DNA from: a virus
Virus record (IMG/VR): IMGVR_UViG_3300049447_000008
Location: 1-43,653 of that record
Strand: one strand, 5' to 3'
Length of the DNA: 43,653 nucleotides
Shown here in pieces: positions 6,837-15,734 of this stretch. Position numbers and translations under genes: made by a program. Each line of letters begins with the position of its first letter. Within the stretch, counting starts at the first letter, position 1. Below the pieces are notes generated by a model. That model worked only from the letters and a program-made list of their open reading frames with translations, was not told the DNA's origin and ran no database searches.

Positions 6837-9736
6837 TGCCGCTCTATGCGCCGCTACGCATCGGCTCACCGATTGCGAGTGGCGTCATCGGCGCGTTGCT
6901 CTATCCGGATCTGAACGGCTTACTTGCCGACGGCGTGAATGCGCCGAATTGGGACGCCGCAGTCGGCACGTTCGCGGTCCGCGGTCCTCGCCCGTATGTC
7001 GACCTGATGCACCCGTCGTTCAACGTGAGCGGCTCCACCACGACCACGACCGGATCGATTACGAGCGGCACGGCATCGCTTGTCGTGGCCTCCGCGAGCA
7101 CGTTCGTCATCGGGCAGGGGATTTACGTCGTCGGGGCTGGCGCCGCCGGGGCCACGCTCGAAACCGTCATCGATAACATCGTCGGGACGACCGTCACGCT
7201 GCATGTGAATGCGGGCACGACCGTCGTCAGCGCGGCGACGGGGCATTCCGACACAGCAGGCATCACGGCAGCGCTCGCCGTCGGCGCGACAGGGAAAATC
7301 TACGCGCCGGCCGGCACGTATAACATCAGCCAAATCTCCATCCCGACGAATACCTGGCTTGAGGGTGCGGGGCGAGTCGTCAGTGTGTTCAAGGCGATCC
7401 CCGGCGATACGTCCACGGCGGTGATTCTGATCGGCGGAACGACCAAGCGATGCAAGCTCAGTGACCTCGGCGTCGATGGGAATAAATCAGCGACCGGCAC
7501 CACGTGCGCGGGGATCTCCCTGACCTCGTCAGCAGGTGGCGTGCAAGGGCACATCCTCGACAACGTCCGGATTGCTTCCTGCAAATCTGACGGCCTCCTC
7601 CTCGGCGCCAGCATGGTCAGTTGTTCACTAAAACACGTGCAAGCGCTTTCGAATGACGGCCACGGCATCAACGTCACGAACGGCACCAGCGACTGCATGT
7701 TTGAGCACTGTTTCACGAATCTGTCAGGACTGAATGGCTTTCAGGTCTCTGGCGGCGCGAATCACTTCACGAATTGCGGCGCGGATGATAGCGGACAAAT
7801 TGACGCGACGAACTACGGCGATGGCTGGTTGTTCACGGGCGGCACGTTCGCGATTTGCAACACGCTGGCCGGCTGCTGGTCTCAGGATAATTTACGCGAC
7901 GGCGTGCAACTGACCGCGGCGGCTGATTCCAACAACATCGATATCACCATCTCTCGGTGTCATCGCGACGCGATCCGGATTACGTCCGGCACGTCCAATT
8001 ACATTCACGTCGTGGGTTCGAAGGATACTGGGACGCCGATCATGGTCAGCATGGTCAATTGCGTCGGCGGCGCAAGCAATGTTGTTGACCTGATTTATCA
8101 TTCGACCGCGATTGTCGCCGGTAATCCGCCCGTCATCGGCTCCGCCGTCGCGAGCAACGTCATCGGGATTAACGGGCCGCTCTCGATCGGCTCCACGGTC
8201 GGCGGTGGCACGTCTGGCGCGATTCCCTACGTGAGCACGGCCGGCCTCCTCGCGCAGGACCCGACACATCTTGCGTGGGACCCTGTGACGCAACTCCTCA
8301 CGGTGAGCACTGGGCAGATCTACTTCGATAGCTCAAATCAAACCATCTCACTCGGCCCAAACAATCCCGGCAATATCGGCTGGCGTCAAGGGCAAGGGGC
8401 CAGCAGTGGCGCCACCGGCCTCGTCGCCATCGGCGATTCAGCGCTCGGGGTCACGACCACGGGCGTCAACAACATCGCGATCGGCGTCGATGCGCTGGCG
8501 GCGAATACGACCGGCTATCAACAGACGGCGATTGGCGCCAATGCGTTGAAGGCGAACATCGGGGGCGCGTTAAATCTCGCGATTGGCGATTATGCGCTCT
8601 ACTCGAACGTAAGCGGTATCTACAATCTCGCGATCGGGAGTAGCGCGCTCTACTACAACACGAACAATTACAACACGGGGATCGGCGCGCTGGCGTTCGC
8701 GAACACGGTGGGCGGCTATCAAAACGTGGGCGTCGGCTTTGGCGCAGGCTACGGCAATGTCTCGGGCGTGTTCAATACCGCCGTAGGTGTCCAGGCGCTG
8801 TATGCGGGCGGCGACGCGAACGGACAGAATACGGCCGTCGGTGGCAACGCATTGACGGCGGCGACGGGCTATTTCAATACGGCCATCGGCGCGGCGGCGG
8901 CGTTGTCGTTACAAGACGGGCACGACAACACGATTATCGGGTGGGTCGCGGGCGTCAGCCTCGTCCACGGTTCCGGCAATATTCTCATTGGGAGCTTGAG
9001 TGGCGGCGTGGACGTGCCGGCCGCGACGACGAGCAATTTCCTCAACATTGGCGGGACGCTCTTCGGGAATCTCGGCGCAGGCAGTATCGGCGTCGGCGTG
9101 CAAGCGCCGACCGCGTCGTTGCATATCTGGGCTGGCAACACGGGCGTCAATTCTGCACCTTTGAAGTTCGATAACGGCGCGCCGATGACGACGGCGGAAG
9201 CGGGCGCCGTCGAATATAACGGCACGCATCGCGTGACGAACGCCTCCCTCTTGCGCTATCCGATCGGCGGCGTGCTCTTCGATCACTTCGCGGATGCGAA
9301 CAACGGCACGACAGTCGAAACCGACCTCTACGCGGATACGCTCATCGCGTCGACGTTCGCGACCAACGGCGACAAGCTCGAAGCGCAGTATGGCGGGTCA
9401 TTTGTGGGCGATGTCACATCGACGCAGCGATTGCGCGCCTACTTTGGCGGCACGTTGATTTTCGATTCCGGCGCGCTCGGGATCGGCGTGACCACCGCGT
9501 ATTGGAATATGCTCGTGACGTGCGTGCGTGAATCGTCGAGCATCGTCCGATGCACCGTCTCGCTCACGACGTCATTCGCCACACTCAACGCCTACGCCGC
9601 GTATACGAAAGTGACGGGTCTCACGTTGACGAACACGCAAGTGCTCAAGATTACGGGCCAGTCGGCCGGCGCGTCGGGCGCCTCGAATCAGATCACGGCC
9701 CGTGAAGGCTATGTCGAATTTAAGCCGGCGGCATGA
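6836..9736 (+). CDS. Tailspike: beta-helix plus YadA-like AIG repeats
   Basis: A 966-residue appendage. After an N-terminal attachment region, residues about 140-430 form a parallel beta-helix of the pectate-lyase/tailspike type (YAPAGTYNISQISIPTNTWL at its start, N- and C-rich rungs). Residues about 530-725 hold roughly twelve 15-18-residue repeats of the AIGxxAL form (IAIGVDALAANTTG, TAIGANALKANIGG, LAIGDYALYSNVSG), like the left-handed beta-roll of YadA-type adhesin heads. The C-terminal 220 residues look like a beta-sandwich cap. Role: receptor binding and possibly polysaccharide cleavage by the helix part; no catalytic residues can be assigned by eye. Confidence 0.82.
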   Translation: MPLYAPLRIGSPIASGVIGALLYPDLNGLLADGVNAPNWDAAVGTFAVRGPRPYVDLMHPSFNVSGSTTTTTGSITSGTASLVVASASTFVIGQGIYVVGAGAAGATLETVIDNIVGTTVTLHVNAGTTVVSAATGHSDTAGITAALAVGATGKIYAPAGTYNISQISIPTNTWLEGAGRVVSVFKAIPGDTSTAVILIGGTTKRCKLSDLGVDGNKSATGTTCAGISLTSSAGGVQGHILDNVRIASCKSDGLLLGASMVSCSLKHVQALSNDGHGINVTNGTSDCMFEHCFTNLSGLNGFQVSGGANHFTNCGADDSGQIDATNYGDGWLFTGGTFAICNTLAGCWSQDNLRDGVQLTAAADSNNIDITISRCHRDAIRITSGTSNYIHVVGSKDTGTPIMVSMVNCVGGASNVVDLIYHSTAIVAGNPPVIGSAVASNVIGINGPLSIGSTVGGGTSGAIPYVSTAGLLAQDPTHLAWDPVTQLLTVSTGQIYFDSSNQTISLGPNNPGNIGWRQGQGASSGATGLVAIGDSALGVTTTGVNNIAIGVDALAANTTGYQQTAIGANALKANIGGALNLAIGDYALYSNVSGIYNLAIGSSALYYNTNNYNTGIGALAFANTVGGYQNVGVGFGAGYGNVSGVFNTAVGVQALYAGGDANGQNTAVGGNALTAATGYFNTAIGAAAALSLQDGHDNTIIGWVAGVSLVHGSGNILIGSLSGGVDVPAATTSNFLNIGGTLFGNLGAGSIGVGVQAPTASLHIWAGNTGVNSAPLKFDNGAPMTTAEAGAVEYNGTHRVTNASLLRYPIGGVLFDHFADANNGTTVETDLYADTLIASTFATNGDKLEAQYGGSFVGDVTSTQRLRAYFGGTLIFDSGALGIGVTTAYWNMLVTCVRESSSIVRCTVSLTTSFATLNAYAAYTKVTGLTLTNTQVLKITGQSAGASGASNQITAREGYVEFKPAA

Positions 9737-9960
9737 CGCTCACTTATCGACTATCGGACGCGAACTGGCAGCGCATGGTGACGGCCATCGTGGCGGTCAA
9801 TACGCGCGGCGGGAGCTTGCAGGGTCTCGCGCCGGCGGAGTTCGCCAAGGCGTGGATCATCAACCAAGCGATCGGTCTCACGCGACAATTCGAGCAGAGC
9901 GAAGCCGCGAAAGCCGCCGTGAGCGGGCTGCCGGCTCCGGTCGACATTCCCATCACGTAA
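9733..9960 (+). CDS. Hypothetical protein downstream of tailspike
   Basis: 75 residues (MTLTYRLSDANWQRMVTAIV...). The ATG overlaps the tailspike TGA by 4 nt. The content is helical with a hydrophobic face and an apolar C-terminus (LPAPVDIPIT). It could be a small structural or assembly factor for the spike. No recognisable motif. Confidence 0.6.
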   Translation: MTLTYRLSDANWQRMVTAIVAVNTRGGSLQGLAPAEFAKAWIINQAIGLTRQFEQSEAAKAAVSGLPAPVDIPIT

Positions 9961-9976
9961 GCTAGGGAGAGACACT

Positions 9977-10189
9977 ATGACGCCTGCTGACGCCCGCGCC
10001 TACGCCGACGAACTCACCGAACGCATCGCGGCCTACGGCGTGTCGGTGCCGCATCCGGAAGCCGCGCGCATGCAGAAAGCCGCGGACGTGATTCGCGACC
10101 TCGCGACGCAACTCGAACAAGCGTCACCGACGACGATGCGCGACCTCGCGACACAGGTGAACCGCCTCACGCCGGAGCCGCCCGCGTGA
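9977..10189 (+). CDS. Hypothetical helical protein
   Basis: 70 residues (MTPADARAYADELTERIAAY...), acidic and helical, with a repeated RDLATQ element (twice, C-terminal half). GGGAGAG precedes the ATG at 9977 with good spacing. It lies two genes before the large terminase, where a small terminase subunit is often found, but it is short and shows no helix-turn-helix that I can defend. Confidence 0.55.
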   Translation: MTPADARAYADELTERIAAYGVSVPHPEAARMQKAADVIRDLATQLEQASPTTMRDLATQVNRLTPEPPA

Positions 10190-10398
10190 CGCTGGCGCTG
10201 TTCTGGGAGCGGCCGTTGACGCGCGTCAAGGCATGGGCGCGACGCGAACGCGCGCTGGCGTTGGCGCGTGCTGATGGCTATGCGCGCGGGAAGCGTGCCG
10301 GCTATGACGACGGCGTCAAGGACGGCTATCGGCAGGGCTACACCATCGGCTTCGAGACGTGCAAGCACACGATCAGCGAGCTATGCGCGAAACAATAG
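10186..10398 (+). CDS. Hypothetical basic helical protein
   Basis: 70 residues from a GTG that overlaps the previous stop (GTGA). Basic N-terminus (LTRVKAWARRERALALARAD), then glycine/tyrosine-rich turns (GYARGKRAGYDDGVKDGYRQ) in which G-Y pairs recur every 8-11 residues. That spacing resembles amphipathic EF-like or GYxxG repeats, but no known family is recognised. Its 3' end overlaps the terminase start at 10383. Confidence 0.55.
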   Translation: MTLALFWERPLTRVKAWARRERALALARADGYARGKRAGYDDGVKDGYRQGYTIGFETCKHTISELCAKQ

Positions 10399-11963
10399 CG
10401 CAACCCTGGCGACCGGACCCGCGCTGCTGCTGGTGTCAGAAGCGCTTCGTCGAGGTGACGGTCACAGACGTGACGGTGTGGGTGTGTCCGTCGGCGAAGT
10501 GCTTTGCGCGGTGCGCGAAGTGGGCGCAGTTCGAAATCATCACCGTCGAGAAAACAGACGACAAGCCGGCGCATCAGGCGCCCGGTCCGCTCGCGTATCT
10601 GCCGCTGCCGAAGCAGGCGATGATTTACGAGGCGATTGAGACCGGCACGTATCGGAAAATCCACTGGGGCGGCGCGGTCGCCGGAGCCAAATCATTTGGC
10701 CTCCGCTGGCTCGCGTATCACTTCTGCCGGCGCTTCGAGCACTTCCGTGTGCTGCTCTTGCGCCGGACGTTCAGTGAACTCGAAGCCGACCATCTGGATT
10801 TTGCCGAACGCGAAGTCGGCGCGATTGGCGGCAAGCTGTCACGTCATCGCGTGACGTTCCCGGCGACTGGCGCCCAACTCGTGTTCGGCCACTGCGCGAA
10901 TCCGAACGACTACGCGGCGTATCGGTCGTCTCAGTGGGATCTCATCCTGTTCGATCAGCTTGAGACGTTCATCGAAAAACAGTTCCGTGAAATCGGCGCT
11001 CGGACGGGCCGTATTCGGCGTATCGGGTGGCGCGGCCTCGTGCTGTCAGCGGACAATCCCGGCGGACCGCTCGCGAAGTTCATCGACGAACTGTTTATTT
11101 CGAAGAACCCAGACCGCGCGAAGTTTCCCGCGTATGACCCCGCGGAGCATCTCTTCATCCCGGCGTCGTTGTCGGATAACCCCTACGTCGATTCCGGTTA
11201 TGCCGATTTTTTGATGGACCTCGACCCTGATACGCGGGAGATGTATCTGCACGGCCGGCGCGATATCTTCCCGCGGCAGTTCTTTCCGAGCTTCAAGGCG
11301 GCGACGCACGTCGCACCAATGACGGAACCCGCGGTGAAGTGGTTCCGGTCGCTGCGCTGGGGCTATCATGATGCGGGCGCCGTGCTCTGGTGGGCGGTGC
11401 TGGCGGATGGCCGGCTGCACGTGCGCGCGATGCTGCCCTTAGAGAAACTGGACGAAGCCGACGCGGCGCGCCAGATGCGCGCGGTCGATGCGTCGCTCGG
11501 CATCCGCGCAATCGCCTACACGGTCGCGAACGCGGAGGTGTTTCATGCGACGACGCCGCGTCTCTCGTCGGGGTTTGTCGGCGCGTCCATCGCGGACACG
11601 CTGTCGAGCGCCGGCATCAGCCTTACGCGCGGTGACGATGATTGTGCAAATGGGTGGCAGCGTCTACGTAGCGTCTGGCGGCCACGGGTATCTGATCGTC
11701 GGCCGTGGCTCACGGTCGATGGCGGCTGTCCTGCGCTGGTGGCTGCAGTCCAGCACGCACTGAGCGACGAGACGCATCCGGACGACCTCGACTTGCAACA
11801 ACCATCGGCGCTGCTGGACGCGCTGCGGCTCGGCGTGATGAGTCGACCGGCGCCTGATGCGGTGACGACGCCGGTGGTCTATCCGGTCGGGTCGCCGGGT
11901 TACTACATGCAGCAGGATCGGCGCGAAGGACAGCGGAGTATGTTCGGGAAACGGATCGCCTGA
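10383..11963 (+). CDS. terL: Terminase large subunit with N-terminal zinc ribbon
   Basis: 526 residues from ATG 10383, inside the end of the previous gene; an in-frame GTG at 10359 is less likely. Residues 15-44 carry C15, C16, C18, C35, C40 and C44, a zinc-ribbon-like addition. The packaging ATPase shows Walker A GGAVAGAKS (about 96-104) and Walker B DLILFDQ (186-192). The nuclease half contains WGYHDAGAVLWWAV, the first acidic strand of the RNase H-like fold. Two motif positions deviate: Ala replaces the Gly before the P-loop Lys, and Gln192 replaces the usual catalytic Glu. Role: ATP-driven packaging and cutting of concatemeric DNA into the portal. Confidence 0.88.
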   Translation: MRETIAQPWRPDPRCCWCQKRFVEVTVTDVTVWVCPSAKCFARCAKWAQFEIITVEKTDDKPAHQAPGPLAYLPLPKQAMIYEAIETGTYRKIHWGGAVAGAKSFGLRWLAYHFCRRFEHFRVLLLRRTFSELEADHLDFAEREVGAIGGKLSRHRVTFPATGAQLVFGHCANPNDYAAYRSSQWDLILFDQLETFIEKQFREIGARTGRIRRIGWRGLVLSADNPGGPLAKFIDELFISKNPDRAKFPAYDPAEHLFIPASLSDNPYVDSGYADFLMDLDPDTREMYLHGRRDIFPRQFFPSFKAATHVAPMTEPAVKWFRSLRWGYHDAGAVLWWAVLADGRLHVRAMLPLEKLDEADAARQMRAVDASLGIRAIAYTVANAEVFHATTPRLSSGFVGASIADTLSSAGISLTRGDDDCANGWQRLRSVWRPRVSDRRPWLTVDGGCPALVAAVQHALSDETHPDDLDLQQPSALLDALRLGVMSRPAPDAVTTPVVYPVGSPGYYMQQDRREGQRSMFGKRIA

Positions 11964-13999
11964 TGGCTATGCCGACACGCGAACCGACGCCGCTCACGTC
12001 TGACCAGGTGCGCGAATGGTGGGCGCGCATCGATTTGGACAGGCAGAAGCGGAAGAAAGAATCACAGCGCTGGCGGCGGCTACTCGCGGCCTATCTGCCG
12101 CCGACCGGCGCGAGCATCACCGACCTCAGTTCCAATATCCACTTCCGCAACACGCAACTGAAGATTGCGGAAATCTGGGCACAGTTGCCGGAGCTGCATC
12201 TGACCGCGCTCGAACCGTTGCAGGGCGTGCGCGATCCGCAGACGGGTCAACCGATGGAACCCGCGACGCTGGCGGCCATCAAAAAGGCCGTGCTCGGGAA
12301 ACTGCTCGGCCGCGATCATGCGGATGTGGATGCCACGGTCCGCGCCGCGCTGTTCGACGTGTTCGCAACCTCCGGCATCGGCTGGACGAAAATCTGTTAC
12401 GAAGTCGACACGCAACCGATTGAGCAACAGGTGCCGGGTCCGCCGGTCGCGCAACCGGGTGCCGTGCTCGGCTTGCAGACGATGCCGGGTCCGATGGTGA
12501 CGCAGATGGTGCCGGTGCCCGTGTGCGAACGCTGGCGCTGGTATAAGTTCAGCGCCGAGAAAGCGATTCTGCCGTATGACTTCACGTCGACGGACTTCGA
12601 CGAAGCGCCGTATCTCGGGATGGAGTTCGTCGAGCCGTTCACGCCGCAAGCGGCGGAGAAGTATCGGCTGCCACAAGATTTCCAGCCGAACGAATCACGC
12701 GATGACATGCTCCTGACGGCAGACCGCGACGCGATGCCGTCGAGCAAGACGATGATTAAGGGCGTGGAACTCTGGCTGCACGCCTCGCGCTACGATCCGG
12801 CGGTCGCGCACGCGCAGGTGTTTTACCGGCTCGTGCTCATCGAAGGCATGCGCGATCAAGCGGCGATTTACGAGCAGTCGCCGTATCAGACCATCGGGCC
12901 GGATGGCCGTTTGACGCCGGATTCAATGATCGGGAGCCCGATTCATCCGGTCGTCTTGCGCACGGTGTCGGACATGGCCTACGTGCCGTCCGATTCCGCG
13001 TTCACCGATCCGCTCGTCTCGCTTGAAAATCTCTGGACGAAGCAGGACGTGCTCCTACGGGAATCAAACATCGCGCGCTTTTTCCATTCAGACGCGATTT
13101 CTGTCGCGGTCGACCAACTGAAAGATGCCGACGTGGGGCAAGGCGTGGCGATTCCGGCCGGCGAGATGGCCAAAGGGATCGGCGCGCTGATGATTCCGTT
13201 GCCGCATCTCGAGCACGCGCAATCGGACAGCGCCGGCCGGCAGGAGATTCAGCGCGCGTTGCAAGAGACGCTCGGCCTCGGCGCGAATCAGGCGGGCACG
13301 TATAGCTCCACGACGCGCAGCGCGACCGAAGTCGCGACGATTCAGCAGAACGTCAGCGTGCGGCTGAAGTCTGAACAGAACATCGCGCTCAGTTGGTTTC
13401 TCAAGGGCGTGCGGAAGTTCGATGCGCTGGCGCAGCGCTATCTGACGGAGCGGGGCTATGTGGAACTGGTCGGCCCGGACGGCGTGCGGGCGCTCGTGGC
13501 GTTCACGCAGGCGCATCTCTCCGGCCGCTACGCTTACGATGCGCATCCCGACTCCCAGTTGTCGATGGACCAATCGACGCGGATCAAGCGCGCGATCGAT
13601 TACATCAACTTCCTGGCGAAGTCGCCGTTCCTGAACCAAAAAGGCGCCGCGGAACTCATCACGTCAGAGTTCGGGTATGACCCGTCGCGGCTGATTGCGG
13701 ACCCGCAACCGCCGCCATCGGAGAAGCCGAATATCTCGTTTCGGTTCTCGGGGCCGGATCTGGCGATTCCCGAAGTGCGAGCAATTCTGCAAGCGGCGGG
13801 TATTCCGGTGCAGCCGGCGCCGTCACCTGAAGCCATCATGGCGCATCAACTGGAAGCCGCGAAGGCGCTGCCGCATGGCGGAACGGCGGAGCGGGCCGAT
13901 ACGCTGTCGAAACATCACGCGGCCGAGACGGACCAGCAGCCCGGGCGGCCGACGGCGGTCGGCCCGGTGCCAGCGGCGCCCGCGCCGCGCGTGCAATGA
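11963..13999 (+). CDS. Portal protein
   Basis: 678 residues, ATG overlapping the terminase stop. The size and the features SATEVATIQQ and ALSWFLKGVRKFDALAQRY, with a long helical wing and a Pro/Ala-rich C-terminal tail, match the large portal proteins of podovirus-type phages (P22 gp1 class). Twelve copies would form the ring through which DNA enters and leaves. Position directly after the terminase and before scaffold and capsid supports the call. Confidence 0.83.
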   Translation: MAMPTREPTPLTSDQVREWWARIDLDRQKRKKESQRWRRLLAAYLPPTGASITDLSSNIHFRNTQLKIAEIWAQLPELHLTALEPLQGVRDPQTGQPMEPATLAAIKKAVLGKLLGRDHADVDATVRAALFDVFATSGIGWTKICYEVDTQPIEQQVPGPPVAQPGAVLGLQTMPGPMVTQMVPVPVCERWRWYKFSAEKAILPYDFTSTDFDEAPYLGMEFVEPFTPQAAEKYRLPQDFQPNESRDDMLLTADRDAMPSSKTMIKGVELWLHASRYDPAVAHAQVFYRLVLIEGMRDQAAIYEQSPYQTIGPDGRLTPDSMIGSPIHPVVLRTVSDMAYVPSDSAFTDPLVSLENLWTKQDVLLRESNIARFFHSDAISVAVDQLKDADVGQGVAIPAGEMAKGIGALMIPLPHLEHAQSDSAGRQEIQRALQETLGLGANQAGTYSSTTRSATEVATIQQNVSVRLKSEQNIALSWFLKGVRKFDALAQRYLTERGYVELVGPDGVRALVAFTQAHLSGRYAYDAHPDSQLSMDQSTRIKRAIDYINFLAKSPFLNQKGAAELITSEFGYDPSRLIADPQPPPSEKPNISFRFSGPDLAIPEVRAILQAAGIPVQPAPSPEAIMAHQLEAAKALPHGGTAERADTLSKHHAAETDQQPGRPTAVGPVPAAPAPRVQ

Positions 14000-14178
14000 T
14001 GGACTACGCGCGAATCGCTCGCGTGACGGCCGACCTCGCGGCGATCCGCGGCGTCGATGCGCGCTGGCGCTACTGGGACCGGACGTATGGCGGCGACGAG
14101 CGGCAAGTGGTCGCGCTGGCGCTGGAGGCGTGGGTCGGCCCGCCGTCCTGGGAGGTGCCACACGCCTCTTTACGATAA
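13996..14178 (+). CDS. Hypothetical small protein after the portal
   Basis: 60 residues (MMDYARIARVTADLAAIRGV...). The ATG overlaps the portal stop by 4 nt; a second ATG follows immediately. Helical with Trp/Tyr-rich centre (RWRYWDRTYGG). Its 3' end overlaps the proposed ACG start of the following gene by 17 nt. Function unknown; possibly a small head-assembly factor. Confidence 0.55.
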   Translation: MMDYARIARVTADLAAIRGVDARWRYWDRTYGGDERQVVALALEAWVGPPSWEVPHASLR

Positions 14179-14602
14179 AAAATGCACAGCGTGCGGCTGG
14201 CAGGCGATTGACGTGTGGGAGCCGGTCGCGGCGTCGGCTGTCGCGTGTCCGCAGTGCGGCCAGCCGACGGAGCGAGCGTGGCTGACGAAGGCCGTGGCCG
14301 TCATTCCAGACTCGATGGACCATCTCCAAATTAACGGCCTGAAGGAGCCGCGGCGGTTCCGGTCGAAGGCGGAGCGCAAGCGGGCGCTGAAGGAAGCCGG
14401 GTTCGTGGAAGCGAACTGCCACGTGCCGCGCTACGGCTCAGATAAGGGGCTGGATACGACGAACTGGGCGGCGCAGTATGACCCCTATACGGCCGCCAAC
14501 GTGAAGGAGCTACTGGAACGCGCCTTCCAGCAGACGCCGGAGCCAGCCGTCAAGCCGTTGAACATCCGCTGGCACGAGGACGAAAGTCAGCCGTGGGAAT
14601 AA
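14162..14602 (+). CDS. FmdB-like zinc-ribbon protein with probable ACG start
   Basis: 146 residues. The N-terminus reads (M)PLYDKKCTACGW, then CPQCGQPTERAW, the two CxxC knuckles of the FmdB/putative regulatory zinc-ribbon family, whose members normally begin MPxYxxxC. The codon in the Met position is ACG (14162-14164), preceded by GGGAGG (14150-14155) with 6-nt spacing. No ATG, GTG or TTG lies close by in frame; upstream ATGs in the frame would add about 25-35 residues of Arg/Gly-rich sequence from another gene's frame. Either ACG initiates or the source has a T-to-C change. The C-terminal half is acidic/basic helical; it may be a virion or assembly protein. Confidence 0.65.
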   Translation, partial: TPLYDKKCTACGWQAIDVWEPVAASAVACPQCGQPTERAWLTKAVAVIPDSMDHLQINGLKEPRRFRSKAERKRALKEAGFVEANCHVPRYGSDKGLDTTNWAAQYDPYTAANVKELLERAFQQTPEPAVKPLNIRWHEDESQPWE

Positions 14603-14721
14603 CGGCGCAAATACGCGGCTTTTTGGCGTCAGACGGCGGCGGTAAGGGTGTAGTGGCCCCCCCCTGTGGAAAACTTCGTGGAGTGGCGTATATGGCCTCG
14701 CGTCGGCGGTCGTAGCGCCTT

Positions 14722-14751
14722 CTGGCACTTGGGGCGCATCGGGCGTATGAT
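14722..14751 (+). promoter_or_regulatory. Promoter for the small-gene cluster at 14761
   Basis: CTGGCA (14722-14727), 18 nt and TATGAT (14746-14751), 9 nt before the ATG at 14761. The -10 matches TATAAT at five of six positions. No Shine-Dalgarno precedes the ATG, so a leaderless or nearly leaderless message is likely. The preceding 120 nt (14603-14721) hold a C-run (14657-14664) but no gene. Confidence 0.55.
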
Positions 14752-14760
14752 GACAACCGC

Positions 14761-15036
14761 ATGCGCGAAGCTTTATGGACGCCGAACGGCCTCGTCAGCC
14801 TGTCAGGCCCGAAACCGGAGCGCGTCGAGCTCAGGCCCGGCTTGATCGAGTGGTTCTGTCAGGCTGATGCCGTGTTCAAGCACTTCGGCCTCGGGCTCCA
14901 CTGCTCAAAGTGCAAGGCCGATGTCATCGGCAAGAACGGCGCGAACGACCGCGTGTTCACGGCCGCGTGCCAATGTAGGGAATTCGTGGGTCAAAATCGC
15001 GAGTATCGTGAGCCTACCGCTGAGGTGGCCAACTGA
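14761..15036 (+). CDS. Hypothetical protein with cysteine knuckle
   Basis: 91 residues (MREALWTPNGLVSLSGPKPE...). CSKCK and a later CQC suggest a zinc or metal site. The protein has a hydrophobic centre (LIEWFCQADAVFKHFGLGL) and a charged end. It is the first gene behind the promoter at 14722-14751 and has no Shine-Dalgarno. Function unknown. Confidence 0.62.
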   Translation: MREALWTPNGLVSLSGPKPERVELRPGLIEWFCQADAVFKHFGLGLHCSKCKADVIGKNGANDRVFTAACQCREFVGQNREYREPTAEVAN

Positions 15037-15209
15037 TGACCACCACGGAAGCCCGCGCCTTAGCCAGGAAGGTGATCGACCACGTTGGGAACGACGCACG
15101 TGACGAAGAGTTCATCTGTCGCGCCGCCGCGCGACTGGCCTACGCGGTGCTCGAGTTGGCGGACCAAGTAGACGCGACGGTCGACACCGCGCCGCTGGAG
15201 CGGCGGTGA
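15036..15209 (+). CDS. Small acidic helical protein
   Basis: 57 residues (MTTTEARALARKVIDHVGND...). ATG overlaps the previous TGA by one base. Predicted fully helical, with a single cysteine and no signal or membrane segment. Its TGA overlaps the GTG of the next gene (GGTGA). Function unknown. Confidence 0.55.
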   Translation: MTTTEARALARKVIDHVGNDARDEEFICRAAARLAYAVLELADQVDATVDTAPLERR

Positions 15210-15328
15210 AGACGCACTGCACCTGCGCGGAGCCGCAACCTGACCAGCGACCGAGCGGGGCGACCTTCTGCATGCTCTGCGGCCTGCCCATCAAGCCACC
15301 GGCCGCACCGGAGCCGGAGCGCCCATGA
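15206..15328 (+). CDS. Small cysteine-rich protein (zinc-binding?)
   Basis: 40 residues from a GTG overlapping the previous stop. HCTC near the N-terminus and CMLCG further on give a CxC/CxxC pattern that could bind one zinc. The C-terminus is Pro/Ala/Glu-rich. The TGA overlaps the ATG of the next gene. One of many very small cysteine proteins in this genome. Function unknown. Confidence 0.5.
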   Translation: MKTHCTCAEPQPDQRPSGATFCMLCGLPIKPPAAPEPERP

Positions 15329-15444
15329 TCGCCCCGAAGGACCGCGGCAAATCCTACGCCTGTCAAGTGGTCGAGACGGTCATGGTCACGCTTGGGCTCG
15401 CCGCGCTGTTCGCCATCATCGTGAGGCTCGCGCCCTGTCGCTGA
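15325..15444 (+). CDS. Small single-span membrane protein
   Basis: 39 residues. A basic N-terminus (APKDRGKSY) is followed by one hydrophobic helix (VMVTLGLAALFAIIV). Four-base ATGA overlap with the gene before. It could be an inner-membrane peptide. Function unknown. Confidence 0.5.
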   Translation: MIAPKDRGKSYACQVVETVMVTLGLAALFAIIVRLAPCR

Positions 15445-15460
15445 GAAAAAATTAACGCCC

Positions 15461-15682
15461 ATGACTGACAAGCCGCCGCTGCTCAAGGGGACCAAGCCGC
15501 CGAAGAAGGTGCCGGACGATGCTGCGGCGCGGCTCTTCGCGCAGCTCAACGAAATCGGCTCGCGCGTGGATGCGCTGGGCGACTCGCTCACGGCGCTGGA
15601 TGCGCGGTTGACGGCCATCGAGAAGCAGCTCGGACCGCCCAAAGGTTTCGAGGGCGAACCGGAGGCGAGCGCAGGGAAGTAA
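15461..15682 (+). CDS. Small coiled-coil protein
   Basis: 73 residues (MTDKPPLLKGTKPPKKVPDD...). A basic, proline-rich N-terminus leads to a heptad coiled coil (RVDALGDSLTALDARLTAIE) and a loose tail. Last gene before the intrinsic terminator, so the 14761-15682 cluster behaves as one unit. Function unknown. Confidence 0.6.
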   Translation: MTDKPPLLKGTKPPKKVPDDAAARLFAQLNEIGSRVDALGDSLTALDARLTAIEKQLGPPKGFEGEPEASAGK

Positions 15683-15734
15683 GTCAAGATTTTGACGATC
15701 TCGCTTGAGCGCCGGTAGCTCCGCGCGCTGACAA

